This document shows, piece after piece, positions 1-12,100 of a stretch of 64,000 bases of DNA. Below the pieces are notes generated by a model. That model ran no database searches, was not told the origin of the DNA, and saw only the letters and a list, made by a program, of their open reading frames with translations. Position 1 is the first letter of the stretch. Each line of letters starts with the position of its first letter. This DNA comes from Macrosoma leucophasiata. Lineage: Eukaryota; Arthropoda; Insecta; Lepidoptera; Hedylidae. The DNA lies in assembly GCA_036365455.1 (NCBI GenBank), contig JAWQUS010000003.1, positions 3,306,001-3,370,000 of the forward strand, read 5' to 3'. The position numbers and the translations under genes are program-made.

Positions 1-1251
1 ATGATAACAAGTGGGTTCAACAAGAAAATCAATATGGATCCTGTAGTAGCACCCCAAAACACACAGGTTGGGTGTAAATTGGATACTAAAACTTTGGAGC
101 TGACTGAAACATTTCAGTGTCGCGCGCATGAGTTTTACGATGCGATGACCAGAATAGAAATGGTGACTGCATTTACTCAAGGTCACGTGAAGATGGATTC
201 AGAGAAAGGTGGCAAGTTTGCACTGTTTGGGGGGAACGTGTCGGGGGAATTCAGGGAGCTAGTGCCCGGCAAGAAGATAGTGCAGTACTGGCGGTACAAG
301 CAATGGCCGGATCAGCATTTCTCTGAAGTCACTATAAATATGGAGGAGAAGGTAAAAATGTTTGATTTTTTTTGTGTCATGAAGTGGCAAACAAGTATAC
401 ACTTTACACTGATGGTAAGTAGTACTATAGCCTATAAACACCTACATGAACCCAGAGATTTCAATGCATTGCCACTGTTCAGGCACAGAGGCACAACACC
501 AGGTTTTGACGAGCCGGTTAGTCCAGCAGTGTGAAACCCCCATTTGATTCGAAGGGTTGCAGATTCGATCCCCGCACCAGTACAAATATTTGTATGGCCT
601 ACAGATATTTATGTATTTAGTTTCAGGTCTGGGTGTTTGTGTGTGTTGTATGTGTACAACAGCATCCACAACACAGGTTTATTATACCTAATGTGGAGCT
701 GTGAGTGTAAGCGTATATCATATTATAGGTGTTGGGCCTCTGTGCCTCAAAATACAGGATCGTACATTACCAAACCACACACGATAGTGCTGAACACTAG
801 CATTTAGAGGCAAGTAGATTAGGTAGGTTAGGTTAGGACGTGTTGCTTATGCCCGCGAGCTCCGTCACTGGAGCTCTACCACTAGTATTATCATCATCTT
901 CATAGCGGCTAAATGCTGAATAAATGAATTTATTACAGAATTCTGCTGCGCAACTTTGGTTATTGCACTTACCACTCATTTGACTGGTTTTACCGCCATT
1001 GACTTTCATTATTCTCCTCTAGCAGTAGAAAATTGTTCCACTAGTGGACGGTGGGGTCGTCACGCCCCAACGCTACCACGATGATTCACGTTAATAATTC
1101 TTAACCTCATCTATTCCAGGATGACCACACAGTAGTGACATTAAAGCAAGTTCTGGTCCCGGCGACGGAACTGGCGCAGACTCGTGAGAACTGGAAGCGG
1201 TACTACTTCGACAGCATCAAGCGAGCGTTCGGCTTCGGCGCCTTCCTGTGA
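1..1251 (+). CDS. AHSA1: AHSA1 (activator of Hsp90 ATPase), 3' part, two exons
   Basis: Coding exons 1..351 and 1120..1251 join in phase 0 (donor AG|GTAAAA, acceptor CCAG|GATGAC). The reading is open to base 1, so the gene begins before the window; the ATG at base 1 is unlikely to be the start because the protein is already in its middle. The product is the C-terminal START-like domain of Aha1, a cytosolic co-chaperone that binds Hsp90 and stimulates its ATPase. Recognisable blocks are LTETFQCRAHEFYDA, VTAFTQG, GGKFALFGGNVSGEF, IVQYWRYKQWP, then DDHTVVTLKQ and the family C-terminus WKRYYFDSIKRAFGFGAFL before TGA. That ending matches the usual end of Aha1, so the 3' end is complete; about half of the ~340-residue protein is here. 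The 768-bp intron carries an R1 repeat with a SINE inside it. A candidate poly(A) signal AATAAA lies at 2022. Identity is secure; the upstream extent is unknown. Confidence 0.9.
371..886 (-). repeat. R1 repeat copy, interrupted by a SINE
   Basis: Antisense copy of the R1 family in the AHSA1 intron. The 3' part (371-500) and 5' part (about 729-886, ending in the GAGCTCC/GGAGCTC hairpin) are split by the tRNA-derived SINE at 501-728. Diverged from the family consensus, so old. Confidence 0.75.
501..728 (+). mobile_element. tRNA-derived SINE (type A)
   Basis: The head has pol III promoter-like boxes: GCCGGTTAGTCCAG (box A-like) and GGTTGCAGATTCGATCCC (box B-like), as in tRNA-derived SINEs. The body runs to about 728. 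A second copy lies in reverse at 51703-51902, which defines the element by comparison. It is inserted in an R1 repeat. Confidence 0.75.
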
Positions 1252-1611
1252 TCTCGGGCTTCACTGCTTTTAGATTAATTAGGTAATCATCATATATATT
1301 TATAGCCAAACATGTTAAAAAAGCTAGATTGACAGTACACACGGTTTTCTATGAAATCTGCTTCAACCATTGTAAGTGGGTAGAGTCTATCGTGGCGCAA
1401 AATATACACCAATTAGGCACGAGGCACACGCACCTGATTGGTGTTTAATGTCGCGTCATAAAAATGGTGTATTATCAGTTTGTACACGTGTAGAGACATG
1501 ATTATACTACAAAATCGAGACGACCGTCGTATTCGGTGTAAATGAGTTGGCTAGAAATACTCCTTGCGTAGCAGTTGTGGCCTACTACCACTTGATTACT
1601 GAGTTTTATAC

Positions 1612-1915
1612 AATACCTCAGTAGCCTAGTGGTAGCAGGCCACTACTACTACGCTGGGGTCCTGGTTCGAATACCAAGTCGAGGTCTATTAGAGATACCC
1701 TTAACTCTAATTTATTGGGATTTTTTCATTTTCTGGAAGTTTCCCAGTATCTTGGAGTTTGGTAATATGCCCGGAGATGTCAATAGGCTCGCCACCTGTT
1801 ACATGGGCCATGACGTAACCAGCGAATCGTGGGTGTCTGTATGTATGCTTGAATGCATGCATTTACCTCCGCCTACCTCTTCGGGGATTACAGGCGTGAA
1901 GTTACTTAGTTACTC
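1612..1915 (+). mobile_element. tRNA-derived SINE (type B), full length
   Basis: The head has GTAGCCTAGTGGTAGCAGG (box A-like) and GGTTCGAATACC (box B). The body contains CCGGAGATGTCAATAGGCTC and ends near GGATTACAGGCGTGAAGTTA. Body fragments recur at 3617, 34459 and, in reverse with the head, at 37484-37757. An inverted copy of the first ~38 bp precedes it at 1566-1603. Confidence 0.75.
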
Positions 1916-2148
1916 GTAACTAGCACATTAAACTGACCGTTTGATAAACATATTGTATGAAAAACTGCAAACGTTCCCAAATGTTTTCTGATTAATGTTT
2001 GATAAATATTTCATGCATTTAAATAAACATTAATGAAAAAGCTATGGCAGAATGTAAAGTTCAAATCAAAAATAATTTGTACATAGATTGGGTACTGGCC
2101 TCAAGTCTCATTTATTTCAAGCACCAGTGCTTTGAGATCACAAGATTA

Positions 2149-2360
2149 TACATTTTTTTAAAATGTAATGGAAGTGACAAACAAGCTTGCAGTTCACATT
2201 GATGTTAAGTGATGGCTGCAGCCTATAGATACTTACACAAAGACGAAGGTCAAAATGCAGATGCGTTAGCACTCCTGAGGCCAAAGGTGTTATGCCCCTG
2301 TGCCGGAAAATATAGGGCCGTACATTACCACCTGACCGAAACACGATAGTGCTGACTGCT
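2149..2360 (-). repeat. R1 repeat, 5'-truncated copy
   Basis: Antisense copy beginning at the T-run (complement of the poly(A) tail) and matching the family up to about CACGATAGTGCTGA. The hairpin end is missing. Confidence 0.75.
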
Positions 2361-2494
2361 AGGTTCTGTCCGCAGGTCAAGTTCACACTGTTTTATATTA
2401 TTTCGCATTATTATATTTTATTTTCTTTAAAAATAAAATTCAAGTTCACACTTTTATTTAAAACAGCCAGATAGAACTGTCAACCCAACATTGT

Positions 2495-2778
2495 ACTGGT
2501 GGTAGAGCTCCAGTGACGGAGCTCGCGGGCGTAGGCACCACCGCATTACCTAATATACTTGCCGCTAAATGGTAGCGTTCAGCACTATCGTGTTCCGGTC
2601 AGGTGGTAATGTATAGCCTTGTGATTTCCGGCACAGAGGCATAACTCCTTAGGCCTCAGGAGTGGTGATGCATCTGCATTTTGACCTTGGTCTTTGTGTG
2701 GGTGTCTATAGGCTGCAGTCATCACTAAACATCAATGTGAGCCTGCTTGTTTGCCACTTCCATTACATTAAAAAAAAA
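2495..2778 (+). repeat. R1 repeat, full-length copy
   Basis: Full copy, from ACTGGTGGTAGAGCTCCAG to a run of A at 2770-2778. The first 40 bases contain the perfect inverted repeat GAGCTCC...GGAGCTC with a 6-base loop. The poly(A) end suggests a retroposed element; no clear tRNA boxes are seen. Confidence 0.85.
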
Positions 2779-3344
2779 GATTTCATTGAAGACACGTTGC
2801 CACTCTTGAGGACTAAGCTCGAATGCCTCTGTCTTGGTAGTTTCTAACCAAAAAACACTGATAATTAAATTTTTATTAACACTTTATTTTCGTTGTTTCC
2901 AGGTACAATTTATACCAAGTAACCAAGTGACGCCGATGGAGTACCCATTAACCCCTTGAGATGCAGTTGAAATATGATCGATTTCATATTGTTTGTGGCC
3001 AGTATTGGCCAACTGCACCTCAAGTACTTAAATGACCGTTCGTTTGCAAGTATCTCTTGTGGAATATACACCAACTGTGATGTTATTTAGCAGATTTTTT
3101 GTCACGCACGCAGATTTTTTGTCATTCTGCCATGCATAGAAGATCTAATAATAATATTTATTAACTATGGATTAAATGAAGTCATAATATTGTAAGAATT
3201 TGAGTTTTTTTTGTGACCACTTGTGTTGTTATTTTGATTTATTACTTTTTGTAACTATAGAAGTTTAAAATCAGTAGTGTAAGTAGTTTAATAATCCACT
3301 GCTTCAGTTTTTTGTATATTTCATGTAAAAATATTTTTGGGAGG

Positions 3345-3440
3345 GTTTGGGGGTCTAGTCCAGCCGCTCTCCCAACTGAGCTGCCGAAGTCCACATCTGA
3401 CTGTCGATTTTTCTTCACATGGCAGTAGCGACATCTATTG
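3345..3440 (-). repeat. Fragment of tRNA-bearing element
   Basis: On the minus strand this reads as the spacer of the tRNA-bearing family (GTCGCTACTGCCATGTGAAG type), then ACTTCGGCAGCTCAGTTGGG and the CTGGACTAGA anticodon arm. The T-arm half is replaced by unrelated G-rich sequence. A decayed monomer. Confidence 0.6.
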
Positions 3441-3616
3441 CTCCTAACTAGCGCTAGGCAAACGATATAATCTGGGGCCAAGTCGAACAATTAAATTATT
3501 AAATATCGTATACCTACCTGTAGTACCTACAGAATTGTTCGTAATAACACATATGAGTGAAATATTTTTATTTTTTTGTCATGTTATTTTAATAATAATA
3601 AATGTATTAATTATTT

Positions 3617-3775
3617 ACCTCGAAGTTTGGTAATGTGCCCGGAGATGTCAATAGGCTCACCACCTGTTACATGGGCCAAAACGTAACCGGCGAATCGTAG
3701 GTGTTTGCATGTATGATTGAATACATGCATTTACCTCTGCCTACCCTTCGAGGATTACAGGCGTGAAGTTACGTT
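3617..3775 (+). repeat. SINE type B, 3' body fragment
   Basis: Matches 1760-1912 from the AGTTTGGTAATGTGCCCGG block to GGATTACAGGCGTGAAGTTA. The tRNA-like head is absent (5' truncation). Confidence 0.75.
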
Positions 3776-3857
3776 TACGTTTAATTATTTAATTTCCCTC
3801 TTCCAAAACGATTAAATAAAGGAAGAATTTGTTCAAATATTGTTCAATACATGTAGA

Positions 3858-4150
3858 CATAGAGCAACACCGGAGAGGAGTAGCCATATGCAGGCTTTCC
3901 CCTCTGTCAAAGTACAAGACCAAATTATCTTACGCCTGTCGCCTAGATGTTTAAATGTGTGCGTGAAATTGTTTCTGTATTTTGTTAAAGTCAAGGTGTG
4001 AGTTTCGTAGTAATAGACGATTTTTGTAGTGTGCGCGTGTGTCGCACGCTTTTCCCCCCGCAAAAAATGACAGATTATTTTGCATCGGTAATACACGCTA
4101 TGGCTACTCCCCTCCGGTCCGCCGCGACCGGTGGACCGCGTTGCTCTATG
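3858..4150. mobile_element. hAT-type MITE with 8-bp target duplication
   Basis: Terminal inverted repeats begin CATAGAGCAAC and end GTTGCTCTATG, with further similarity inward (TAGCCATA at the left, TATGGCTA at the right). The flanks are perfect 8-bp duplications CATGTAGA at 3850-3857 and 4151-4158. Eight-base duplications are the mark of the hAT superfamily. It is 293 bp, has no transposase and is non-autonomous. A truncated relative is at 6776-6950. Confidence 0.85.
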
Positions 4151-4734
4151 CATGTAGATAATAAATCTATGGTTCAATATGAATTAAAATACAGTAACTA
4201 CTTAGAACACACACAGACAAGAAGAACTTCGCTATAGAAGAAACTCAGTGTGGCTTTTTAAAAATAGGATCACTGAAGCAAGATTAAAAATAATAGGCAG
4301 AGTAAACATTTTTTTTTGCTTAAGTGGCTTTGTTCCCAAGCTTATTTTGATAAATTATTTATTTGTATCAAATGTCATAAACAATATCTCTACGATATGA
4401 ACATAGACTTAATAAACTACTTCGGATGTGAATGAATTTCTATGCATGGTAATTTCTAATCCGATGTACATCTCATGTACAATAATGCTTATTTTCTAAG
4501 TAGCTGATGTATTATGTAAACATTTTTTTTAATTTATGGATTATTACCAATAAATTATGTTAGGTGTATGCGTGTTTTATTTACAACTTAGGTACATGAA
4601 ATATGAAATGGTCCCACAAAACGTGCGTACCACTCGGCGTCTCGCTGTCAATAATGCATTCATCAAGTGTAGCCAAGGGCGCGAATATTGTGATAAAACC
4701 CGTTAATGTTCGGTAGCTTACCGACAGCCACGTA

Positions 4735-4962
4735 AAGAGGATTTATTATTTTATTTTATTCGGAAGACAAACAGTGTTTACAACAAGACAGATAATAAAA
4801 AAAAATACTTAAAACCATTTACATGTCTTCGCATAAATAAATCAAAGTGCTTGTACAGTCGCATCAAAAAAACCGAGGATGGACAGACAGAAATACAGAC
4901 GGACATGGCGAAACGATAAGGGTTCCTTATTTACTACGGAACCCTAAAAAAAAAGAACCATA
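4735..4962. repeat. Unclassified dispersed-repeat fragment
   Basis: Contains GGACAGACAGAAATACAGACGG-like text followed by GGGTTCC...GGAACCCTAAAAA, a motif common at the ends of arthropod dispersed repeats. The same GGAACCCTAAAAA ending recurs near 48680. Class not determined. Confidence 0.4.
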
Positions 4963-5036
4963 GCAAAAGGAAAAAAAAATTTCATACGAAACAAACGTAG
5001 GTATGGAACAACATTATCGGACTATTATGTAGATAG

Positions 5037-5225
5037 TAATGTACGGCACAGTGGTATAAGGTTAGTCATCTGGAATTAAAACTCTAATAACTGTAAGGTT
5101 ACAGTTATAGGCCGTACCTAACCAGAACCCGTTGGTGTTGAACACTGCCATTTAGCGACAGGTAGATTAGGTGATGCGGTGATGCCTATGCCCTCGAGTT
5201 CCCTTCAAGCTCTATCATCAGTGAT
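5037..5225 (-). repeat. R1 repeat, degenerate copy
   Basis: Antisense fragment with GTGTTGAACACTGCCATTTAG and a decayed hairpin end (CTCGAGTTCCCTTCAAGCTC). Strongly diverged. Confidence 0.5.
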
Positions 5226-5617
5226 AACGTGATGGACCTGAACATTAAAGGATTTTATTGAAATATAATTCAGTAATGTGATGGTGTCTACTGTACCAGC
5301 AAAATTCTAACTTACACCAACAGAAGTTCTTTCAGACGTCTATTTTCAATCTGAATATAAAAAATATCAGTTTTCATAAAGTATAGCACAGAACAGTATT
5401 TCACGGTCCGTTGAACTAGGTATTTTTGGCATTTTGGCTAAATGTTTGCCAAACCGAAAATTGCTTTGCACATTTCTAAGCTACATTCACAGCTGTCCTA
5501 TTTGCCTACTAGAAATCATAAATTAAGAAGAAAACTAAATAGCTTCCATTGTTATAAATATCTACAAAAAATCGGCAGTAGGAACCCGTAAAAAGGTACC
5601 TCTACAGTAAAAGTTTT

Positions 5618-5904
5618 ACTGGTGGTAAAGCTCCAGTGACGGAGCTTGCGGGCGTAGGCACCACCGCATTACCTAATATACTTGCCGCTAAATGATAGTG
5701 TTCAGCACTATCGTGTTCCGGTCAGGTGGTAATGTAGGGCCCTGTAATTTCCGGCACAGAGGCATAACACCTTAGGCCTCAGGAGTGGTAACGCATCTGC
5801 ATTTTGACCTTGGTCTTTGTGTAAGTGTCTATAGGCTGCAATCATCACTTAACATTAATGTGAACTGCATGCTTGTTTGTCACTTTCATTACATAAAAAA
5901 AAAA
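5618..5904 (+). repeat. R1 repeat, full-length copy
   Basis: Complete from ACTGGTGGTAAAGCTCC to an A-run at 5895-5904. It lies just upstream of the OBP-like gene, about 200 bp before its TATA box. Confidence 0.85.
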
Positions 5905-6100
5905 TAACTAGACCACATGATCACAGTCGATAAAGTACTTCATTGTTTAACTACTTAGTAGCGTATGGACCAAATGTTTGTCGACGCTAATTTATAAACA
6001 TACAAGCTTATCGACAAACATACCCATTGGAACAATCGCGACTCGTCCATTAAGACAAACATATCTGCCAGCATATCGATCAGTCAATGTAAGCTAGAAT

Positions 6101-6108
6101 TATAAAAG
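6101..6108 (+). promoter_or_regulatory. TATA box of the OBP-like gene
   Basis: TATAAAAG lies 74 bp upstream of the start codon at 6175, a fitting distance for a short 5' leader. No strong initiator is seen at the ideal spacing, so the start site is not fixed. Confidence 0.5.
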
Positions 6109-6174
6109 TTTATCACAAGTGACCCCTGAGGCCGCGTCTACGCCCAGTTATTCTTGAATGTTCCTCCTGTTAAC

Positions 6175-9100
6175 ATGCATATATTGTGGTTGTGTTTATT
6201 GTTATCTACTGTAAGTACAGATTCCTATGCCTATTCTTTTACGCTTTTAAAACGCTTCTATAATCAATTATATAAGTCAATTATTGGATTCTATGTTATT
6301 TTATGCAGGTAGATATAAAGTTAAATAATTTATTTAATTATGGTTTCATCAAAGTAGATACGCTAAACACTAACCCCCTTATTCATAAACGTATTTTAGC
6401 TAAAGTGTTGCTAATCTCTCCTTTGTCTCTTTCTATCCTGCACATTTGACAATGCAACTGACAAAGACAAAGCATTCTATAGCTAAAACGTATATAGTAT
6501 ACGTTTATGAATAAGGGGGTAAAAGAATAAGTAATGCGTAAATACCATTTTTTATGTATTGGAAGTGGCAAACAAGCATGCAGTTCATTTATGATGTTAA
6601 GTGATGACTGCAGCCTGTAGACAACTACACAAAGACCGTGGTCAAAATGCAGGTGCGTCACCACTCCTGAGGCCTAAGGTGTTATGCCTCTGTGCCGGAA
6701 ATTACAGGGCCGTACATTACCACCTGACCGGAACACGATAGTGCTGAACACTACCATTTAGCGGCAAGTATATTGTTTCTGTATTTTGTTAAAGTCAAGG
6801 TGTGAGTTTCGTAGTAATAGACGATTTTGGTAGTGTCCGTGTGTGTCGCACGCATTTCCCTCCGCAAAAAATGACTGTTTTGCATCGGTAATAAACGCTA
6901 TGGCTACTCCCCTCCAGTCCGCCGCGGCCGGTGGTCCGTGTTGCTCTATGAGAGCTTACGTAGGCAGTGTGCAACAGAGATAACGCTCTACGAAGTCGAA
7001 ACTAGACGATGGTCTCTTTCGTAGACTCGATGTGCAATATATCTTGCTCCTAGTAGGTAACTACTGGCAATAAACAGTCGAGTTACGCTCGAATTTGCTA
7101 CATTTATATCACATTATTTGGAAAATTAGTCCCCTGCACACCCAAGTGTGCAGTATAATTGTTTTAGTTTATTGTATTTTTTAAAATAGCACCTACATGC
7201 AAGTTAAGAAAAATTTGACTTCAGGCGGGACTTGAACCCGCGACTACAGGGATCTCAAGTCCAGGTGCTCTCCCAACTGAGCTACCGAGACTGTCGAATT
7301 TTTCCTTCACATTTAATGCATTTGAGTACTTAATTAGTAACTAGCTGTTTATTATATTATAACAGCCATACTACCTATTTAATATGTAAAAATTCAAATC
7401 CAATATTTTTAGCTAAACGAAATGCAATAAAATTGATATAAACTTGGGTCAAAAAGATAAAGATTGTAATGTAGAACATATTTCCTAATAAACGTTAAAA
7501 TAAACATTCATATTCTTATCAGAATAATAAAATACAACTGTTTAACTGGCCTGTTTCTGTATTTAAAAGTACCTCCTGTACTTAAAAAAGTATCTACCAT
7601 ATGCAGAAATGGTCATTATCATTTCAGCTGTACGCCATTTTGTGAGGATATGACGTCATACAGGTTGTAAACAAAACAATGCCACATGTCACTTGCGGTC
7701 GTAATAATAAACGGTTTTGATTAGTAGGTATTGTAGTGACGTCATCTGATAACGTTTTTGTATGTTTATGTAATAACAACAAATCTTGAGATGTTTCAAT
7801 AAAATGATAGGTTTGACAGTATTGCGAACTCTAGCAGCAACAAGACATATCGCAATAGGTACATATTTTATGCGACGAGTTGCGAAACATCATGTTTAAT
7901 GTTTTTGGTGCAAACTAGGAGTACAGTAGATTTTTAAAATGAAAAGTTTATTGATTTTTATGCGTCGAAAAAATATGCTATAGGCGAAACAATACGTTCG
8001 ACGAGAATAATTTTATTAATTAGTTACGTATATCTTTTTACTTACTTTACCATAATATATTTATTGTTCAGGTATCTGCCCAAGCAGGGTTTGGGAAGTC
8101 ATATTTGAAGAATTCTCGACTGGTAAGTAAAAAGTAAAAACTGAAAGAACAATAATTATTGCCTTAATGACCATGGTATTTTGATATATAATTAAAGCTC
8201 GGATCAGCTGGCGACGTATTTTTCACCAGACGTTTATTATTTTAAGCTGATTCCATATCTGGCAACTCTAGTTCTACAAACGTTATTCCTTATATACGTA
8301 ACTTTCCGGCATGCGGAACATCTCTGTCACTCGTGCCTTGAAGCATAATAATATTTGGACACAGCTGTTATCAATCCCACATTATGGTTATCGGGGATAT
8401 GTTTACAGCCACAGTAAATATGCAATCTGTGGTTTGCTGCCTTCCCAGGATTGACGGACGGCCAGAGCTCCTACTCTGGACGAACCCGTGATGCCAAGGA
8501 TTATTTTATAAGCTCGATTTCCATCGCGACTAAGCGAAGCAGATCTACATATTAAGAAACTAAGCCTATATTTAGATCAACTAACGGGTCGTGTCCTTTC
8601 CGCGTAGCCAATTCTCACTCATTACACTTTCGCGGTGGAAACTAGGCTTTAACCTCTTACGACCTACTGCAAAACTAGAAAATATAAACCGTTTAACTAT
8701 TTTAAAAAGTTAGAATAACTCTTTCAAATAGTCGCAATATAAACGACATAGAGTGAATAAAAGTACCTTCTTAGAATTCTTAGATGAATGAGTAATAATA
8801 GTTTTTAAATTACATTTTTTAATAACAATTACAGTGTCACCAATGGAACTGCCTGAATGAAAAGCTAGGCTTTCACGATGAACTGCCATCGAAGAATCAC
8901 TCTGCGTCTGTGATCAGATCTCTGCTACCGAGTCCTTGGACGGAATCCGCTGATGCAGCTGTGGAAGTGTGCTATGGGGATAGACCGAGAAAATATACCA
9001 ACACGTGCCCCGGGCAAGCCTTGTTGCATTGCGTTGTTGATCAGTTGATACAGGTTAGTATTTATTTTCTATTTCAGGGTCTGTTTTAGGAATTATTGCG

Positions 9101-12100
9101 ATGCTTCCCATCTGTCCAGCACTGTTCCCTGGTGACAAATCGTCCCATTTGTCCCTTTCGATTTTGTGCTTGAAGGATCTATGTTTCTTCTAAGGAATAA
9201 ACCAAGGCGTACCTACATAAATATGCATTCATATTTATTGGATACTCATTTATACAATTTATTTGATAAATATTTATCGTCTCTGAGACTCTTAGCAAAA
9301 ATAAAGGCTATATGCCACTACTAAACTACTGAAGATTTTTGTAAATCTACGTACGGTCAAAATTTTGATGATGGAGATCTACGATAGATATACATTGAAA
9401 CATCGTTTTTTTGGATAAGATACACGGTACTCTGTAAAACTAATTGTAATTTTACTTTCAGAACTGTCCAGCTGAAAATTGGAGAAAAGACGATGGATGT
9501 GCGCCATTAAGTTCTCTTGCCGGCTACAGATATATGTTTTCCCAAAGGTAATTTAAATGAGTAATTTATGTAAGTGATTGTGATTGCCATCACACGTTCC
9601 AGAATTGGCATGTTTAGAAACGCTAGCTTGCGTTTGCTTCTTGGATAATCAGCTGCTCGACCCTCTAACTCTATTGCTTATGTCGCTAAGTTTACTTATA
9701 AATGTTTTATAAATCTTCATCATTTAACATATCTTTGGGCCTATGAAAGCAATAGCGATAAGGTTATCGCCTGACAGTCCTGACCTGACAGTCTTCATTG
9801 CGTTCGTAGTCGCTATGAATGCGGTAGCGATAATCATTTTTTAATTCAGTTACGGCCAAATACTCAAACGTCACTCAAATCTGAGTGGGACTTAAAAGTC
9901 TTCTGTCTTTATAAAACACGTTCAAACGATAGAGATAGCGCACATTTGAGGGTTGCTTAAAATTGAGTGACGTTTGAGTATTCGACCATTTGTTGATCAG
10001 ATATTGCAGATCGAAATAATCTTGACCTGTCTAGTTTAACCCGTAAGCTCACGAGAACAATATGACGATTGATTTTAATTGTTCATTGTTCACACGCCGC
10101 CGGCGGTCTTTCGTGGCTCGACGGTTTAAGTGAAATTCGTTATTATTTATCATAACATAAAAAAAAGTGCAGTTCACATTGATGTTAAGTGATGACTGCA
10201 GCCTATAGACACCCACACAAAGACCGAGGTCAAAATGCAGATGCGTTACCACTTCTGAGGCCTAAGGTGTTATGCCTCTGTGCCGGAAATTACAGAGCCG
10301 TACATTACCAACTGACCGGAACACGATAGTGCTGAACACTACCATTTAGCGGCAAGTATATTAGGTAATGCGGTGGTGCCTACGCCCGCGAGCTCCGTCA
10401 CTGGAGCTCTACCACCAGAAAACTGAAAAAAAAATACTTTGGTTATAATGATGGTATGTTTGCATTGATGTGTGTAATACAATTCACAGCAGGTACAATG
10501 ATCTGGAGAAGAACTTGCCTATAGAACGCAGGCCAGCTTGGTTCCTCAGAAATGTAAGTGTACTTAGTTAATAATGTTGAAAATAGACCACTTTAATTGA
10601 CAATATTGACATATAAATTGGATTTAATACCTGTGAAAAGTGAACTTTAAACTTGTATTTAAAAGAAAACAATTTTTTACTCGACACGGTATTCAGGGTC
10701 CGGCAGAAACGGTGGGCATGGCCTCGCGCCGGGTTGCCGCTTATTACACTATCCGGTCGACAGCGCCCTAACTCGATCACAGTATAAATACACGGGCCGC
10801 TCCGGTCGCCCTAATTAGGGCCCTAACTATAAATGTTATTACACTACCCTGACCCTTGCTATCGTACCCTGAATACCGTGCCGTGTAATAAGTCCTTAAC
10901 CCCTCCATTCACGAGAAAAATATGACAATGATTTTCAATTGTGTATAGCCGCGCCGGCGGCTTTTCGTTCCTTGAAGGGTTATAACTATCACATTTTTTA
11001 TAGACATAACAACTAAGATCTCAAGGGTGCCAACGCATCTGCATTTTGACCTCTGGTTTTTGTGTAGATGTCTATAGGCTGCAGTCATCACTTAACATCC
11101 ATGTGAATCGTTATATATCATCGTTGCATTAAAAAACCTATCCAGTAGAATAATAGCATTGAATGATGAGGTTTTTTCACTTTATGAATAAATTCAAAAG
11201 GTTGATGTTGTAGTACTGTGTTTTAATTTTTCAGTATTTCAGTACAAAATGCTGCGAATTGCCGGAACTCTTCAGTGAAATTACACTCAGTTCGTGTAAT
11301 TTTACAAAGTTTATGAACTATCACATACACGACACACAACCTCATTTGCCGCTCGGTAATCGGAAGGTAAAATTAATACCTATCAATTATATTATTTATG
11401 TATGTGAGAGTTATGAGATTCACTGCTTTTCAGTATTTTTGGCAAGTTTCAAGCAATAATAAACTTTTAATTTAATCAAGACTTGATTGAATTAAAATCT
11501 ATCGATGGACAATAAATGCGGGAATGTGGTGGAAGGTCACCCTTCATCAACATTTTGAACCCACTCAAATAGTTAAAATTATAACTGAGAAAATCATCTC
11601 GGTAGATTGTATGCTTATAATGTTCTGTGAAAAAATAACAACATACAATTTGAAAGAGGGACCAGTATCGATCGCGGTTTCACTTATTAGATTTTGGTTT
11701 TTCCCATATCCAAAAGAAAATATTTATTTATTTGGTGCAGAACCCTAAAAATATCGAAGTCTTATAAAAATATGTCATCTACTTGACCTTGTAAGCTTTC
11801 TGCGCTATTGAAACATTTATATTTTCAGGTTCCAGTTACGTCTACTCCGCAGACTACATCAGGTGACATTCTCAAAGTTGTTGACTTCAAAGATGATGAT
11901 AAACCTGTAAGTCATACCACCAAATCAAGCCGGATGACTCTTGCAAAACATGCATTTGCAAGAGTCATCCATTGCTATAGAGGTATTCAATCAGTGGGAC
12001 GACCCCACCAGTTTTTTCTTCGTAGAATTCTACTCCTATTGCAGTCAGTCAAACAAACAAAGGCGTTCAAACCAGCAAATACAATAACAAGATTTTGTGG

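Noticed and set aside
1..3. ATG at base 1 as the start of AHSA1
   Set aside because: The protein is already in its middle compared with the family, and the frame is open to the window edge.
1629..1919. 96-codon plus-strand ORF
   Set aside because: Translates the type B SINE body; the same sequence recurs elsewhere as a repeat.
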